A stretch of DNA of 64,000 bases from contig JASFXZ010000018.1 in NCBI GenBank assembly GCA_032209605.1, positions 5,273,904-5,337,903 on the forward strand. Direction: 5' to 3'. Shown in pieces: positions 35,531-47,635 of the stretch. The notes under the pieces are model-generated. The model saw only the letters and a program-made list of their open reading frames with translations. It ran no database searches and was not told where the DNA came from. The position numbers were made by a program, and so were the translations under genes. Every line of letters starts with the position of its first letter. Within the stretch, counting starts at the first letter, position 1. The DNA is from Mactromeris polynyma. Lineage: Eukaryota; Mollusca; Bivalvia; Venerida; Mactridae.

Positions 35531-38500
35531 CTTTTTAAAGTAAAAATGAAACATGTTTTTAAAAGAAGATTTGAATCATAACAGAACACAAATTCATTAA
35601 AGTTACGATACACCTCTCAGAGAAAGCAGCACCAGACTGATTCTAAAATATTCCCTGCACATAATTAATTATTCAATTACCAGCATTTGTCAGTGTTAAA
35701 ATATTACATTTGTATTTTATTTTGGTAACAAATAATAATAAAGACTGTATAACTGTATAGAAGAATTATGAAATTTATTCGGTAGAAGGTACGTCAATGT
35801 GACGCCATACAATAAAACTAGTGTTTCAAAACTGCTCCGTAATGTGTCGATGGTTAAGGACGGGCATTCTGTTGTTACAGAAGTTTGTAAGTTTGTATAA
35901 TCCAAGTACACCGATGACATTCACCACAATTGTTACGAAATAAATTGGTAAAAATTCTGTATAAAATTAATGTTCATATACTATTTATACCATCTTTATG
36001 TCTACATTTCCAAACAGAAATAGCCACAACAGTGATAATTACACAAACAGCAACACCCCCGATAGCAGCGCCAACAATACTGCCTATGTCTATATCTGCA
36101 ATAAAATTATGTTCATCCGAAACATTAAATTCTTCATTTTACGTACAGTAGGTATATAGTCATGTAGCCTTATCAATGGGTTATCTATTTAACAATAACA
36201 TTGGAATCATCCAGTAGATCTAATACCGTAGTTAACACGCAGGGGATGGTCCCACTTATTTATAAATATACTATTAACCTCCATGAGTTTATTTATATAC
36301 ATATATAAAAACTGAACTTATTCCAATGAATGGCCGATATTTTATAAATACCACACTAAGATTGAAGTCGCCATCAGACTCGTACTATCTAGCATCGTGG
36401 TAATATTTTATTAGGCATAAATTGATAACAAATAATTTTCATTTGCAGCATGGACAACAGCTTTGTATAGTAGTATATAGAGGTGTTGAAAGAGAGAGAA
36501 TACGTAACTACAGGGAACGCCACATAATTGAGTCACAGTTTAAACCTATAGTGTTTACATTAAACCATCCTGGTGGTACCTTGCTTTACATTATTTCGCT
36601 CGGAGTCATCACGCATGCCAACATTAAGCACTGCATTCACCGAACCAATACCGTTGTTGACTGTTAGCTTGTATTTCCCACTTAATTCTGGAGTCAGTGA
36701 AATGACCATCAGACTAACATACGTCACAGTGGAACCATTTCTTGAAGCCTTGAATAGAGACGGCAACACACTTGTATGACTGTACTCGACTGGTGTCCAT
36801 GTGCTATTTTCCCATTTCTGCCAAAGTATGCCTGATGCGGTTATTTCTGGGTAGGTTACCACAGGTACAGTGATAACGACTGGCGTGTATCGACCGGCTA
36901 ATATCTCTGTTGTAAGTGTCCCAAGTAACGAGGGTGGACCTACATCAGTTGAACGCTTTAATTCAGTTATTCTGTATAATTATGGCTAATGATCCGATTA
37001 GGTAAACACATGTATACTTTCTTCCAACAATATAATGTTAAATTTAAACCAACTGTGAAACTGAAATGAAGTCCGACGAATTCTAAATGAATTAAAAGAA
37101 ATATGCGGACCAATTGAACGATAGAAATAGCACATTGCAGTAGCAAGTAGTATTCAACATTGTATTTAAATTACTCATACTAAAAGCAGTTTTGATAAAT
37201 TTTCAACTTTTCAACCATACTTACATTTAACCAGTAAGTCCACGTCTTGCCTAGATACAATTCCGTAGTTATAAGCGTTTGTCCCTCTACACGAATATGT
37301 TCCATTATCTGAGCATTTAACATCGTTGATAGAACGGGTTAGGGTCTGTGTATTAATCTGTTCTGTTATTAGATTGTTTTTGAACATCATTTTCATGTAA
37401 GAAGCTGGATTGCTGTCTACGTCACATACAAATGTTACATTTGAATGTTCCATCACTGGCACTTGTGTCTGTTCTTCGTCTCCAAGAATAACAAATTTTG
37501 TGATTGTAGCTTTGTCTGAAACAGTCATTTAACATAGTGTAGACATGTTTTAGTTTTGTAGTGTATTATGTGTAATGTATGGTGGCATATTTCTACCACC
37601 AATTAATTTCTTAAAACAAAATAAACCTCTACTAGTTGACCACTTTATGTATATCTAGTTGACGTGGTAGTTATGTAGTAATCTTTTTTCACTACCGTTC
37701 AAGAAAATCAATAAAGATAGACCACTTAATTCGAAAAAATGTCGAACTACTGCCTGTAACTGCCATCAGTTAAATTCATCTACCTAATAAGTATTGTGTT
37801 AAATATTTGGTGTATAATATGAGTACAAATAAATACCCCCATTTCTGGAGAAATTATAAGCTTGTAGTTTCAGTCTAATTCACATAATTTTACAAAACAG
37901 GTGATGAAAATATATTTCGATAAAAAAATATATCTAAATCAAAAATGTTATCAGATAATTTTCACGATAAATATATATCAAGTAAAGCAATTATCGTGTA
38001 AGTTAAGTCCTTATTAGAGTTCCTAACTTACACAATATTTGTATATCAACGTAAGCTATTTCTATCCCAGAAACTTCGTGTGTAGATTCACAGGTACATC
38101 GTCCTTCTGTTCCCTTTTCTACGGACCATGTGACTGTTCTTGTTACGGTTGTTTCAGTGTTACTGCTTGTACCATTATTGTAACATAACCATGACAATGA
38201 GGGTAGAGGGTTACCACCACTGGAGGAACATGTAAGTCGACCCATTGAGTTCTCAGCAACTTCGTAAACGTCACCATTGCTATAGCCAAGTATAACAGGT
38301 GGGCCATCTGGTGCATCTGATAACAATAGGAAATTGAACTTGTACCGATAAAATTAATACTAATTAATATCAATTCATGTTAAATAACAACCATTAACGT
38401 ATGCATGCCATTTAAATTCATTTAACCTGATAGAGTACCCATGAGCTCCTCTGAGCGTCACATTATTCATGGGCGGACAATAGTATAGAGTCTCAGAACC

Positions 38501-39869
38501 TCAGCGGGCCAGCTTCTGGACTTTTTGACACGTAAAATATCTGGTCTGTTGAGGCTAGAGATAAAATAGATTAATTGCAAGTTATTCAGGCCAGATACAC
38601 TGGTCAACTTGAAAACTCTTGCAAGATGTGTTGCATACTTGGACTATTTATTACATGAAACAATAAACGTTGGTATCATTAAAATATATTAAGATATATG
38701 ATACTTGATACTTACAGTTAATCTTAAGTAAAAGTTTTCTGTTCGAAATCACTGGTGTTTGGCCTTCAATGTTTACGGCTGTGCAGTAAATCCTTCTGTT
38801 GTCGTAATTTCTGGTGGTGTTGAGTTTTAATTCACTGGTAACGTATATCTGTCCTTGTTCAATAATCTCAGAATTGAAAATACCATAGGTTATCTCAACA
38901 TCATCACTTAAATCACCAGCAGTACCAGCGTCAGTGTACCAGGATATGTTTGCTGCTGGAAAACCACCAGATGCGGCGCATGTAAACATTTGCTTGCTGT
39001 ATTCATCCAATTGTATATGTTCATCCAAAATCGGATATGTCATGGCAACAGAAGTAATAGCAACTGAAAAAAAGGACCTTTGAAAAAGAATTGTATCTGT
39101 ATATTAAGTGTTATATTGGTGAAAAAATGAAAAAACTTTTTTTGCCGATGGCCGTTAAATTCCTCACTTGTTGGCATATCGTTTGTATTAGTTTCCATGT
39201 TAACTGAATATATCGGATTTAAATAAAACATGAACATGTGAACCCACATATTAATTATTGATGAAACATTAAGTTCACATTAAAAGATACTTATGAGACA
39301 GGACAATACTTCATTTTCGTGTTGTTCACACGATTCATCCCCAATAATAGAAATATTAAAACGTTAAACGGAAACGCTACATAAACAAGTCACGCCCCCC
39401 CCCCACCCCACACACACGCACACGCACACGCACACGCACACGCACGCGCACGCGCACACACACACACACACAGATGCCAGGGAACCTCAGCCTGCACAAC
39501 ATTAGGGATTTATGAGGTGTAAGGCGAAATATCTACGGGAATGGGGAAGTTAGGAATTGTCTGGTTGACTTAACAAAAGTATCCATTCGTTTTACCGCGG
39601 CTTTACCGAGTCATAAGGAAAATTAAATAATTCAAAAGATTGAGTAATAAGACACCATCATAATTGTGGTCCTTTCATACAAGCAAGTTTTGCAGTGTGA
39701 TATCACGGACCTATATACTTGGAGGTTTGAATACTATATAGAGGCGTTCCGAACATTAACTGTCATGTTTCTGAAAGAGATATTTGAATTTGAAACATAA
39801 CTATTATTCATGTACTGGAGATTACATTTTTCCTTTTGTTATGTTACACCACTTGAAACATGAACATGC

Positions 39870-39924
<55 letters not shown>

Positions 39925-42172
39925 GCATTAAGCTACAACGATTGGTATAGAATGTAGTAAATGTATGTTATTGTAAATCACCAACCTACAGTCGAACCTA
40001 CAGGTCAAATGTATGTCTGCTTAATCGGAACCTGGCTATAAAATCGGCCACATTGTAATGTTGCAAAACAGAAGAAACAAATTTCTCAAATCTGACTTTC
40101 TTATCGAGCACCAATCTGTCTGCAATCACAAAACTGCAGTAAATGAAATTAGATTTTGATGCGACTGTGTCAACTAAATCGTTATGGTCTTCTGACACTA
40201 AGTTTGTATACAATCAAAATCATATGGGTCATTTTTATTCGACTCAACCGTCTGTTTGTTTGCAAATCTTAATCATAACTGGTTTAAGTTTTTCAACCAA
40301 ACTACAACAAAACTGAAACCTCAAACCTTAACTAGGTCTTGCAAAACAAATTCGCCCTGTATTTCAGGGAGCATACATAAACCTGTTAGTAGTTTAAGTA
40401 TATACTTTAGGCGATAACCAATTAATACAGTTTATAAGTGTGCTAATGTTCAATTTGGACATTAAAAATAGTCAGCTTCTGCCAAATCAGCCCGAAAGTT
40501 TTAATATCTACACTATTTCACAGAGTTTATGACGAAATGGCCCCTTATTCACTTGTGACAAGGATTTGTACTGAAGGCTGACTGGAGGGGCTGTCCCCTG
40601 GAAATTTGTTAAAATGTTGGTACTTGTATCATTTGGACGTTCTGTATTTTTTACAAGATAATACTAGTGCAATTCTCGAGAATGAGTCTTAAAAGTTTGA
40701 CCCTGAAATACAACAGAAGCCACCATTTCATATACAAATATTTGAAAAAATGTTACGGGGAGACCCCCCGGACCCCCTTATAGGAGGGGAATAAAACCCT
40801 CCCGAACCCACCCCCACTAGGTGCTGTGCACCTCAAGTTCAGGGCATTTTCATCATGTTTGGCCCCCCGAGTCGGGAATTTCTGTATCCGGGCCTGCATG
40901 GAGTATCTAAGGGGGCAACAAGGGGGGGGTGAATGAATGGATTGAACGGAGTAGCTGCCAAAGGACAATGGTACAAAAGACCAAAATGGATGGCAAATGA
41001 ACACGAATTTTATATCAAGTCAATGAACAGTACATAGGAAAAGGTACTGTAACTTACAGCTTAAAACATTAATGTATATGATTACCACATAGCAATTTAC
41101 AACTTTGTAATTGTCAGTAAAAATACTATGAGTAGTACTATGTTTAGTTGTTCTCACCTTTAACATGTATCATTACACCATTACTATATACGATCCCTAG
41201 CACGTCTAACGTCATACTACAAGCCCAAACACCACCCTCATTGTCTTTGTTCACGTTCAGAATTGTCCATGTCATTTGTGTGGTACCTGTGCAGTTGTAT
41301 GAATACTTGGATGTTTCTGGTGTCAGGCCAAGTATCTCACAAGAAGGCAATAACACTTCCCATTTTGTTATATAAATACTTCCTCCAAAATAACCAAAAA
41401 CGCCATGCCAGCTAGATAACAGTACATTGCCGGATCCGGTGAATGTACACGTCAAAGATAGCGTACTGTTTTCGTCAACAAGTATTGTTTCTGGTGTGAG
41501 GAGAACCTGGTTTGTAAGGACATTCCATATAACTGTAAATGTCAATAGGAAATCGTTAAGGACTCTATAAAAAATTCTTGTGCACCTCATTGTTCTGTGT
41601 AGGAAACATTGTTTTGTAAATGCTACCGTTCTTGCTATACTTCTCACTTTTCACTGTAGTATTTCACCTATTCAGTATTCAGTGGCCTGAATAGCTATAC
41701 TAGTAGTATGAATATAATAGTATACAATATTCGTGTATACATCAATATATTGTACTGTTATAACATTTTATTTTTACATACAGTGCAACCTTTCCAGAGC
41801 AACACCCTTTTTGAGATGCAATCTTCATCTGTTGTGAAATTGGTGTTTCTCTACTGAATATGACGTGATAGAACATCATTACTATGAGAACGTTTCAAAA
41901 TGATGTTGACGAGAGGTAATTGCTCAAGAGAGGGCCGCTCTAGATAGCAATCCGTTGATAGACAAACCTATTTTTATAACATGTCTCTTTTCAGCAAAAT
42001 GTTACATAATGTTGTTATAACATATACATTTTAGTTAACGGAAACATACCCAGACAGAAGTAGTTGGATACTATATTCTAATAATGGTCAATACAAATGA
42101 ATGCTGATCATATATTTACTTACTTGAGAAAATATTAACTGCTATTGCAAACGCAAATCTCTGTTTTCCCAT
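34776..42172 (-). CDS. Five-Ig-domain type I membrane receptor with ITIM-like tail (complete)
   Basis: Ten exons: 42172-42124, 41532-41158, 39063-38716, 38316-38032, 37515-37225, 36939-36580, 36095-35991, 35530-35491, 35130-35060 and 34846-34776. Every junction matches in phase and the total, 1995 nt, encodes 664 residues plus TAA. Exon 1 gives a signal peptide (MGKQRFAFAIAVNIFS). Exons 2-6 each encode one Ig-like domain, phase 1-1. Exon 7 encodes the membrane span (residues about 573-598) and a basic stop-transfer KCRHK. The tail (599-664) carries S-T-Y623-E-T-V and V-Q-Y658-T-N-L, both fitting the ITIM consensus (S/I/V/L)xYxx(I/V/L). In vertebrates such motifs recruit SHP phosphatases. The architecture resembles adhesion or inhibitory immune receptors; the ligand is unknown. 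No disruption was seen. Confidence 0.85.
35991..36095 (-). CDS. Ig receptor exon 7: transmembrane segment
   Basis: 35 codons, phase 1-1, after TATTGCAG. GSIVGAAIGGVAVCVIITVV and AISVW form about 25 hydrophobic residues with small-xxx-small packing, followed by KCRHKD. Confidence 0.87.
36488..36540 (+). repeat. Dispersed GGAACGCCAC-type repeat, 5' fragment
   Basis: GAGAGAGAATACGTAACTAC followed by AGGGAACGCCACATAATTGA; it diverges after that. It lies just downstream of Ig receptor exon 6, in the intron. Confidence 0.6.
36580..36939 (-). CDS. Ig receptor exon 6: cysteine-free Ig-like domain 5
   Basis: 120 codons, phase 1-1, with acceptor GATGTAG and donor CAAG/GTACC. It keeps GILWQKW and LSGKYKLTVNNGIGS (E/F strands with the Tyr), but neither canonical Cys is present. 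Reading past the donor meets a stop at 36560, so splicing here is required to reach the membrane exon. Confidence 0.78.
37225..37515 (-). CDS. Ig receptor exon 5: Ig domain 4
   Basis: 97 codons, phase 1-1. VTFVCDVDSNP and NGTYSCRGTNAYN supply both cysteines; the core Trp position is occupied by Met/Phe (YMKMMF). Confidence 0.83.
38032..38316 (-). CDS. Ig receptor exon 4: Ig domain 3
   Basis: 95 codons, phase 1-1. LTCSSSGGNPLPSLSWLCYN and GRCTCESTHE; an extra Cys follows the core Trp. Confidence 0.85.
38716..39063 (-). CDS. Ig receptor exon 3: Ig domain 2
   Basis: 116 codons, phase 1-1, between TTTTCAG and GTAAGT. FTCAASGGFPAANISWYTD and RRIYCTAVN give the Cys-Trp-Cys core. Confidence 0.85.
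39395..39475. repeat. C-rich and (CACACG)n/(CA)n microsatellite
   Basis: A run of C and CCCCA followed by alternating ACACGC units and CA repeats, in the Ig receptor intron between exons 2 and 3. Confidence 0.95.
39872..39919. repeat. (TA)n microsatellite
   Basis: About 24 uninterrupted TA dinucleotides in the Ig receptor intron 2. Confidence 0.95.
40745..40930. repeat. GC-rich dispersed-repeat-like block
   Basis: GGGGAGACCCCCCGGACCCC, GGGCATTTTCATCATGTTTG and CCCCCCGAGTCGGGAATTTC stand out from the AT-rich surroundings by composition. The base content suggests an inserted element of unknown class. Confidence 0.4.
41158..41532 (-). CDS. Ig receptor exon 2: V-like Ig domain 1
   Basis: 125 codons, phase 1-1, between TTTACAG and GTGAGA. 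LTCTFTGSGN with SSWHG and GGVWACSMTL are the B-strand Cys, core Trp and F-strand Cys. Its length suits a V-type domain. Confidence 0.85.
42124..42172 (-). CDS. Ig receptor exon 1: signal peptide
   Basis: ATG at 42172 opens 16 codons with a basic start and hydrophobic core, ending phase 1 at GTAAGT. It joins exon 2 as ..NIFS-I-IWNVLT. Confidence 0.75.
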
Positions 42173-42179
42173 ACTTGAA

Positions 42180-44015
42180 TATAATACGTCCGAATCAAAT
42201 TGTAAATTACCCTTTTAAACAGGTACGTAATTGATATGTAAACATCGAGTGAAATTATTTAAGACCGTCACCAAATTTATACCACAGATATATTCAAAAT
42301 ATATTTATCAAATTTAACAAACACAAATTGCCATAACATATTAGTATGCTATAAAGTAATTATTCCAATTTGCACTTAAATGTGCATCGAATATTCTTAT
42401 CACGTATACATTATAGTTTAAGTTGTTCAAATGATATTTGATATTCTATATACACGCATATTTCTTTTTATCTTAGTTTTAACTTCCGTGTAGTGTTTAC
42501 TGATCTTTACAAAAGAAAAACAGTTTTAAACCTGATGTTATGAAAATCTCAAACGAAGAACGGTGAACATGTATACGAAAGTGTTGAAAAATGTTTAAAG
42601 TTGACAGTAAAAACACTTAAAATTCTAAACGAAATTTAAATACTTCTTATTATGAATTTTGTTCAGAAAATTGCTGGATAAAATAGTAGGTTTTTATTAT
42701 TGACAATGTCGATTTTTCCTTTTAATAGCTAAGTCTTAACGCGAGGATGAATAATGCATTCAATTTTGAATATTTTAACAATATGTGGTAATATAATTAT
42801 GACACAATCATTATGTTGTCATGACATGACACGGACATGTTAATTTTAATCCGGTTATAAGGCCATCTTATCAAGGGGCGGACAGTGGTCACTGACAGTG
42901 ACTACTACAATAGTATGGATTGCTATTGCTCTATTAACGTATTTATATGTAGCACGGATGAGTTTACGAAATGCTGAACATTACGTACTTGGGTTTTTAA
43001 GAAAATGCTTAGTTATTGAATAAAATTTAAATTTAAGTACAAACTTAATACTTGAAAAAAACGTTGGTTATTGACCGCGAGATTCGCGGTATTTGAATAT
43101 GCTTCCCTTTTCTTATCTATTTTACAATGTTATGCCACCACCAGATATACTATAAGACATACATAAGACAAACTGTTTCATGCTATTGAAATACATTTAA
43201 ATAACATAATTGCATAGTACCTCTTGCTACATTATGCATGTTCGTAGAAGAACTAACACACAACGTTATGTGTTGTTAAATGGTGTGTGGTGCCAATGAA
43301 TCAATTTCAGCGATAGTTCAAGTTAAATCAGGTCCATTCATCGGGTAGCATGTATCGGTTCTAACGCATTCTTGTTGATAATTGATAATCAACATCAATA
43401 CATAAACCAATAAACATACCGAAATTTGCATACGCATATGTGTTTCTTCAACGATGCTATATACTTTCGATTAGACAATCGAAATTTATGTTCGTGAAAT
43501 CACTTGACCAGAGTCACCAAACTTAAATTATAATAAATGTAATTGCTAGCTAATTAGGATATCTTTAGTGAGTGTTGTATTATGAAATAGATAAGACCGA
43601 CAACAAAGGGCATGAACTGTAGCTATCAATAACTTTGATATTGGAGGCAGGATTACATAATCAGTGAAGAAAGAATCAACGATAATACTAGAATCATCGG
43701 TTCTATTTATTTGATAAAATCATCTGTCATGTGAATAGATTTTTCCACAAATCTCGACATTATGATAATTGATTTACATTAACAACGTTAGTTTGATATG
43801 GAAAAAACACACTGACTTTATAATCAAGTGCCATATACACATTGATATGAAAAGTGTGCACTTGAGATTTTCGATTAGATTGCACAATGAAAAGCAGAGT
43901 TATGGCCATTGACTTTGTACAAATAGCTTGTAGTATATGGCCTTAAGAAAGCAAACTAAGGAATGAATGCGTGTCATTTAGATTACACCTGTAGTCGTGG
44001 AGGTATTGTGCTTAG
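42180..44015. other. Region upstream of the Ig receptor gene, no genes seen
   Basis: AT-rich. It would contain the receptor promoter (minus strand), but no specific element can be supported. Confidence 0.4.
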
Positions 44016-44019
44016 TCTG

Positions 44020-44217
44020 TCTTATTAATGTGGCGTTCTCTGTATCAACTTATCCTCTCTCTGTGTGGGGAGGTACTGTCTTATGGATGTGGCGTTCTCT
44101 GTAGCAACTTATCCTCTCTCTGTGTGGGGAGGCACTGTCTTATGGATGTGGCGTTCTCTGTATCAACTTATCCTCTCTCTGTGTGGGGAGGTACTGTCTT
44201 ATGTATGTGGCGTTCCC
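44020..44217 (-). repeat. 59-bp tandem array within the GGAACGCCAC-type repeat
   Basis: Repeat starts at 44028, 44087, 44146 and 44205, a constant 59-bp spacing. Each unit is the reverse complement of the repeat's 5' end (GGAACGCCACAT, AAGACAGTACCTCCCCACA), so the end of this dispersed element has itself been tandemly multiplied. Confidence 0.85.
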
Positions 44218-44460
44218 TGTATGTGTGGTAGAGGTGGATGTGTGTGAGGTAGAAATGGATGTATATGTGGTAAAGATGAATATCTGTGTGGTAGAGGTGG
44301 ATGTGTGTGTGGTAGATGTGGACGTCTTTTTGTTAGACGTGGATGTTGGTGTGGTATATGTGGATGTATGTGTGGTAGAGATGTATGTGTGGTAGAAGTG
44401 AACGTCTGTGTGTTAGAGGTGGATGTTTGTGTGATAGAGGTGGACACCTGTGTGGTAGAT
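44218..44460 (+). repeat. About 18-bp minisatellite
   Basis: About 13 diverged units of GTGGTAGAGGTGGATGTGTG type, ending at ATAGATAGATAGAT next to a LINE 3' end. Confidence 0.85.
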
Positions 44461-46280
44461 ATAGATAGATAGATTTATTTCAGCATAAAATGTACAATTT
44501 ACATGGCAATATAAAATTAAGACATATATTAGTAACAACAATATGTATGAATCAATAAAGCCATATCAATCAACATTATATATTTAGGATAACACAAAAA
44601 GAGTACAAGTAAAAACTCTTATTTCCATTGTGGTCCTTAATATATAGTATTGTGTGACATAGGAAGAATGTTAAGCTATAAATAAAGTTATCACAGTCAG
44701 TTAATCAAAGAAAGACAGTGTGTTACTTGTTTATAAACAAATTGATAAAACGATGAAACATAAAACAATAAGTTATCTCGGACAGGAATTATGGATGAAA
44801 AAGCTAAACAAATAAAATTTAACAAGGTGTTAGGTTACAAAGATAATACATTATTTAAGACGAGCTTAAAATATTATTTTTTTTCTTTGCATTTGAAAGA
44901 AGAAATAATTTTGGCATCCCTGACATCTTGTGGCAGACTGTTCCAAAGACAACAACCATTGAAAGCAAAAGATTTCTTTCCAAAACCCTTGACTTTAGGA
45001 ATTGCAAATCTCTTACATTCTGACATTAAACAATTTGTTCCATCAGGGGTAACATCAGCCTTAACTCTGAACCTGGTAGGATGTTTGTGTATTACTGATG
45101 GGGGTAAACTTAAATAAGATGGGGAAAGTTGGGAATGGATTTTATATACATGACATAGCGTAATTTGATTCACACTACTTTCTACGGGTACCCAATTTAA
45201 ACGGGAAAAATGTTCTGTCCCAATATGTGATCTAGGATGTAAGTTCAATTCCAATCTCATCAGTTTATTTTGTGTGACTTGCAAGTTATTCTTTAAATCT
45301 TGTGTTAAACTGTTTTACCAGGCTGATGATGCATAATCAAAGTGGCATTGAACAAGGGAAGATACCAGAAGTTTCTTTGTTTGCATAGTTAGGAATTCAC
45401 TTTAACGATACAGGAATTTTAACCTTGCATTGGATGTTTTAATAACAGACGTTGCCATAGACGCAAAGGACAAATTTTGATCAATGATAACTCCAAGATA
45501 TTTAACTGATGTTGTTGCTTCAATAGATTGGCCGTTACAACTTATATCAAGTTTGGACTGGGATTTTAACCGATGTTGGGATCCAAAGAGAATAAACGCT
45601 GTCTTCCCAAGATGAAAGGATAGCTTATTACATATAAGCCACTGACTAACAATGTTCAGTTCGTTACTTAAATATTTTCGATGTCGATTTTACTTTTACC
45701 GGGCACAAGAATTGCTGAATCATCTGCATAAAGTAGTAACTTATTTTTGACAACAGCATACATATTATTCACATAGATAAGAAAACGCAATGACCCTTGG
45801 GGCACACCGCAAGATGTAGTAGCTGATGATGAGTATATACCTGAAATTTCAACAAACTGACTTCTATCAGATAAATAAGAAGTAAACAATCTGACCGACG
45901 TTTCAGTGAGACCCATCGTCTTGAGTTTCATCAATAAAATTGAGTGGTTTACGGTATCAAAGGCAATCTGAAGATCTAAAAGGACCATGCCAACAAAATG
46001 CCCCTTGTCCAATTGAAAGCGAAAATGATCTGTAAGATGAATCAAGCAGGTATCGGTAGAAATTGCATTTCTAAACCCAGACTGAAACATGTGCAGAACA
46101 GTGTTCGGATGCCTTCGAGAGTCGTTCCACCTGATTTGGATGTTCAGAAGAAGGTTACCAACGCATCCCCCTATATTGTTCGGACAGACATTCACCTCTA
46201 CTACTCTTCTAGCTTCTACAAATGCAAATGTGGCATTTTCTTCGCAACAAAAAAGGAACTTTGGCTCACCAATTTCCAAA
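44460..46280 (-). mobile_element. 5'-truncated LINE, minus strand
   Basis: Read from 46280 leftward: RT with GMVLLDLQIAFDTVNHSILL (motif A), SCGVPQGS (motif B, with the following LGPLLF shortened), KLLLYADDSAILV (motif C), a connection region (45660-45300, frameshifted), and the C-terminus FSRLNWVPVESSVNQITLCH, GKKSFAFNGCCLWNSLPQDV (45284-44874). The 3' end runs into a GATA-like repeat at 44456-44474, typical of CR1/Jockey-type elements. This family differs from the 9-12 kb LINE. Confidence 0.88.
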
Positions 46281-46555
46281 ATGTAAAAATACGCCAGAAA
46301 AACATTGTTATTGTAAGAAGCTGATGTAATTAAAACTTACTTCATTTTAATAATTGAAAAAGCCATCAATGCACTTATGCCTGCATTGTCTTGTCTGTGT
46401 CCCTCATCGTCATATTATTGCATTACAGTAATTAAGAGGGCAGAATAGTCCGCCATCTTTAATAATCTACCTCCTGTAATGGCGTGTTCGATACATTTGA
46501 ACTACTTAACATACGGAACACTATTCAGAATAGTGGTTACGAACGCACCCTACAT

Positions 46556-46795
46556 CATTCATAAACATGTACACTATCGATCAACAGTCCGAAGAACAAA
46601 CGTCATTCATGAACATGTACACTATCGGTCAACAGTGCGAAGAACATACGTCATTCATAAACAAGTACACTATCGGTCAACAGTCCGATGAACATACGTC
46701 ATTCATAAACATGTACACTATCGGTCAACTGTCCGAAGAACATACATCATTTATAAACATGTTAACTATTGGTCACCGGTCTGAACACAATACAA
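46556..46795 (+). repeat. 48-bp minisatellite
   Basis: Five units start at 46556, 46604, 46652, 46700 and 46748. The unit is 48 bp, so one frame stays open and reads a 16-residue repeat (INMYTIGQQSEEHTSF). No start context, splice sites or partner exons make it a gene. Confidence 0.9.
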
Positions 46796-46849
46796 CACTT
46801 AGGCAGGCATTGCAGCTCTGGGAAACTGTTGACCGTTTGTAATAGCGGT

Positions 46850-47635
46850 ATACACAATCTGGTTCCATTTCGTTTTCCTATAGATATCTCAACACTTTGA
46901 TAAATAAAACAATTATATATGAGTCATTATATATTTTGGCAACATTTGCTGTCCTAGGACTTGCGTTCAAGCACCCTTCATATAAAGCTTTAACATTTGA
47001 TTTTATATGAAACTTCATGGTTTGTTGCACATTTGTAGCAGACCATTTGATATATAAAACTGTTAGAAACATAATTTTTACATGTTTGAACATGTAAAAA
47101 TGACAGAATTTGACTGTCTCCAGGTCAATTTTTGTGTATTTATGGTTATGTAATTTTTAACTGCCAAGAGTTATGTAAACAAAATTACCCTGCCAACTTT
47201 ATTCTATGTTTGACTCAAATACTAATGCATAAAAAGGTACAATTATTCAATCGCTTCATAAAAAAAATGATTTCCAAAATCTGTACCCAACGTTTCAGTC
47301 TCTCATGTAACAACAAGCAATTTAGTCAAAATAATAACTGATCCCTTCATGACCTAAGCGGTATATTAACCTCCATTTCAAGAGTCATCTTTCCCAAAAC
47401 ATGTGTTTACAAATGGCGAATCATGTTATTAATACAGTGGAGTATTTCATAACTTGAAGGACGGTAAGTAGATGCGTAATTTGTATGTGTGTCTCTAATA
47501 TAACAAGGTATATTTCTTCAATTGATTTGTGTATGATTATGGTTTATTTGACATTAAATCTGTATGTGATGAAGATTCAAAGAATATGTTATGTTTATGT
47601 TGTAGGTAGAAGCCATCGATTTTATTTTGATAAAA
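46850..47635. other. Interval without recognisable genes
   Basis: AT-rich; no conserved frame recognised. Confidence 0.4.

Noticed and set aside
36560..36580. Receptor ending at the stop after exon 6 (a secreted form)
   Set aside because: The in-phase GT donor at 36579 and the matching membrane exon give a complete type I protein. A secreted isoform by read-through cannot be excluded but is not needed.
44028..44395. Short frames over the 59-bp and 18-bp arrays
   Set aside because: They are repeat translations without start context or splice partners.
44874..46280. Endogenous retrovirus
   Set aside because: The RT is of LINE type (DLQIAFDTVNH, YADD), with a LWNSLP C-terminus, no LTRs and no protease or integrase.
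46479..46842. Gene encoding a 16-residue repeat peptide
   Set aside because: A 48-bp unit keeps any frame open by arithmetic; there is no unique flanking coding sequence.
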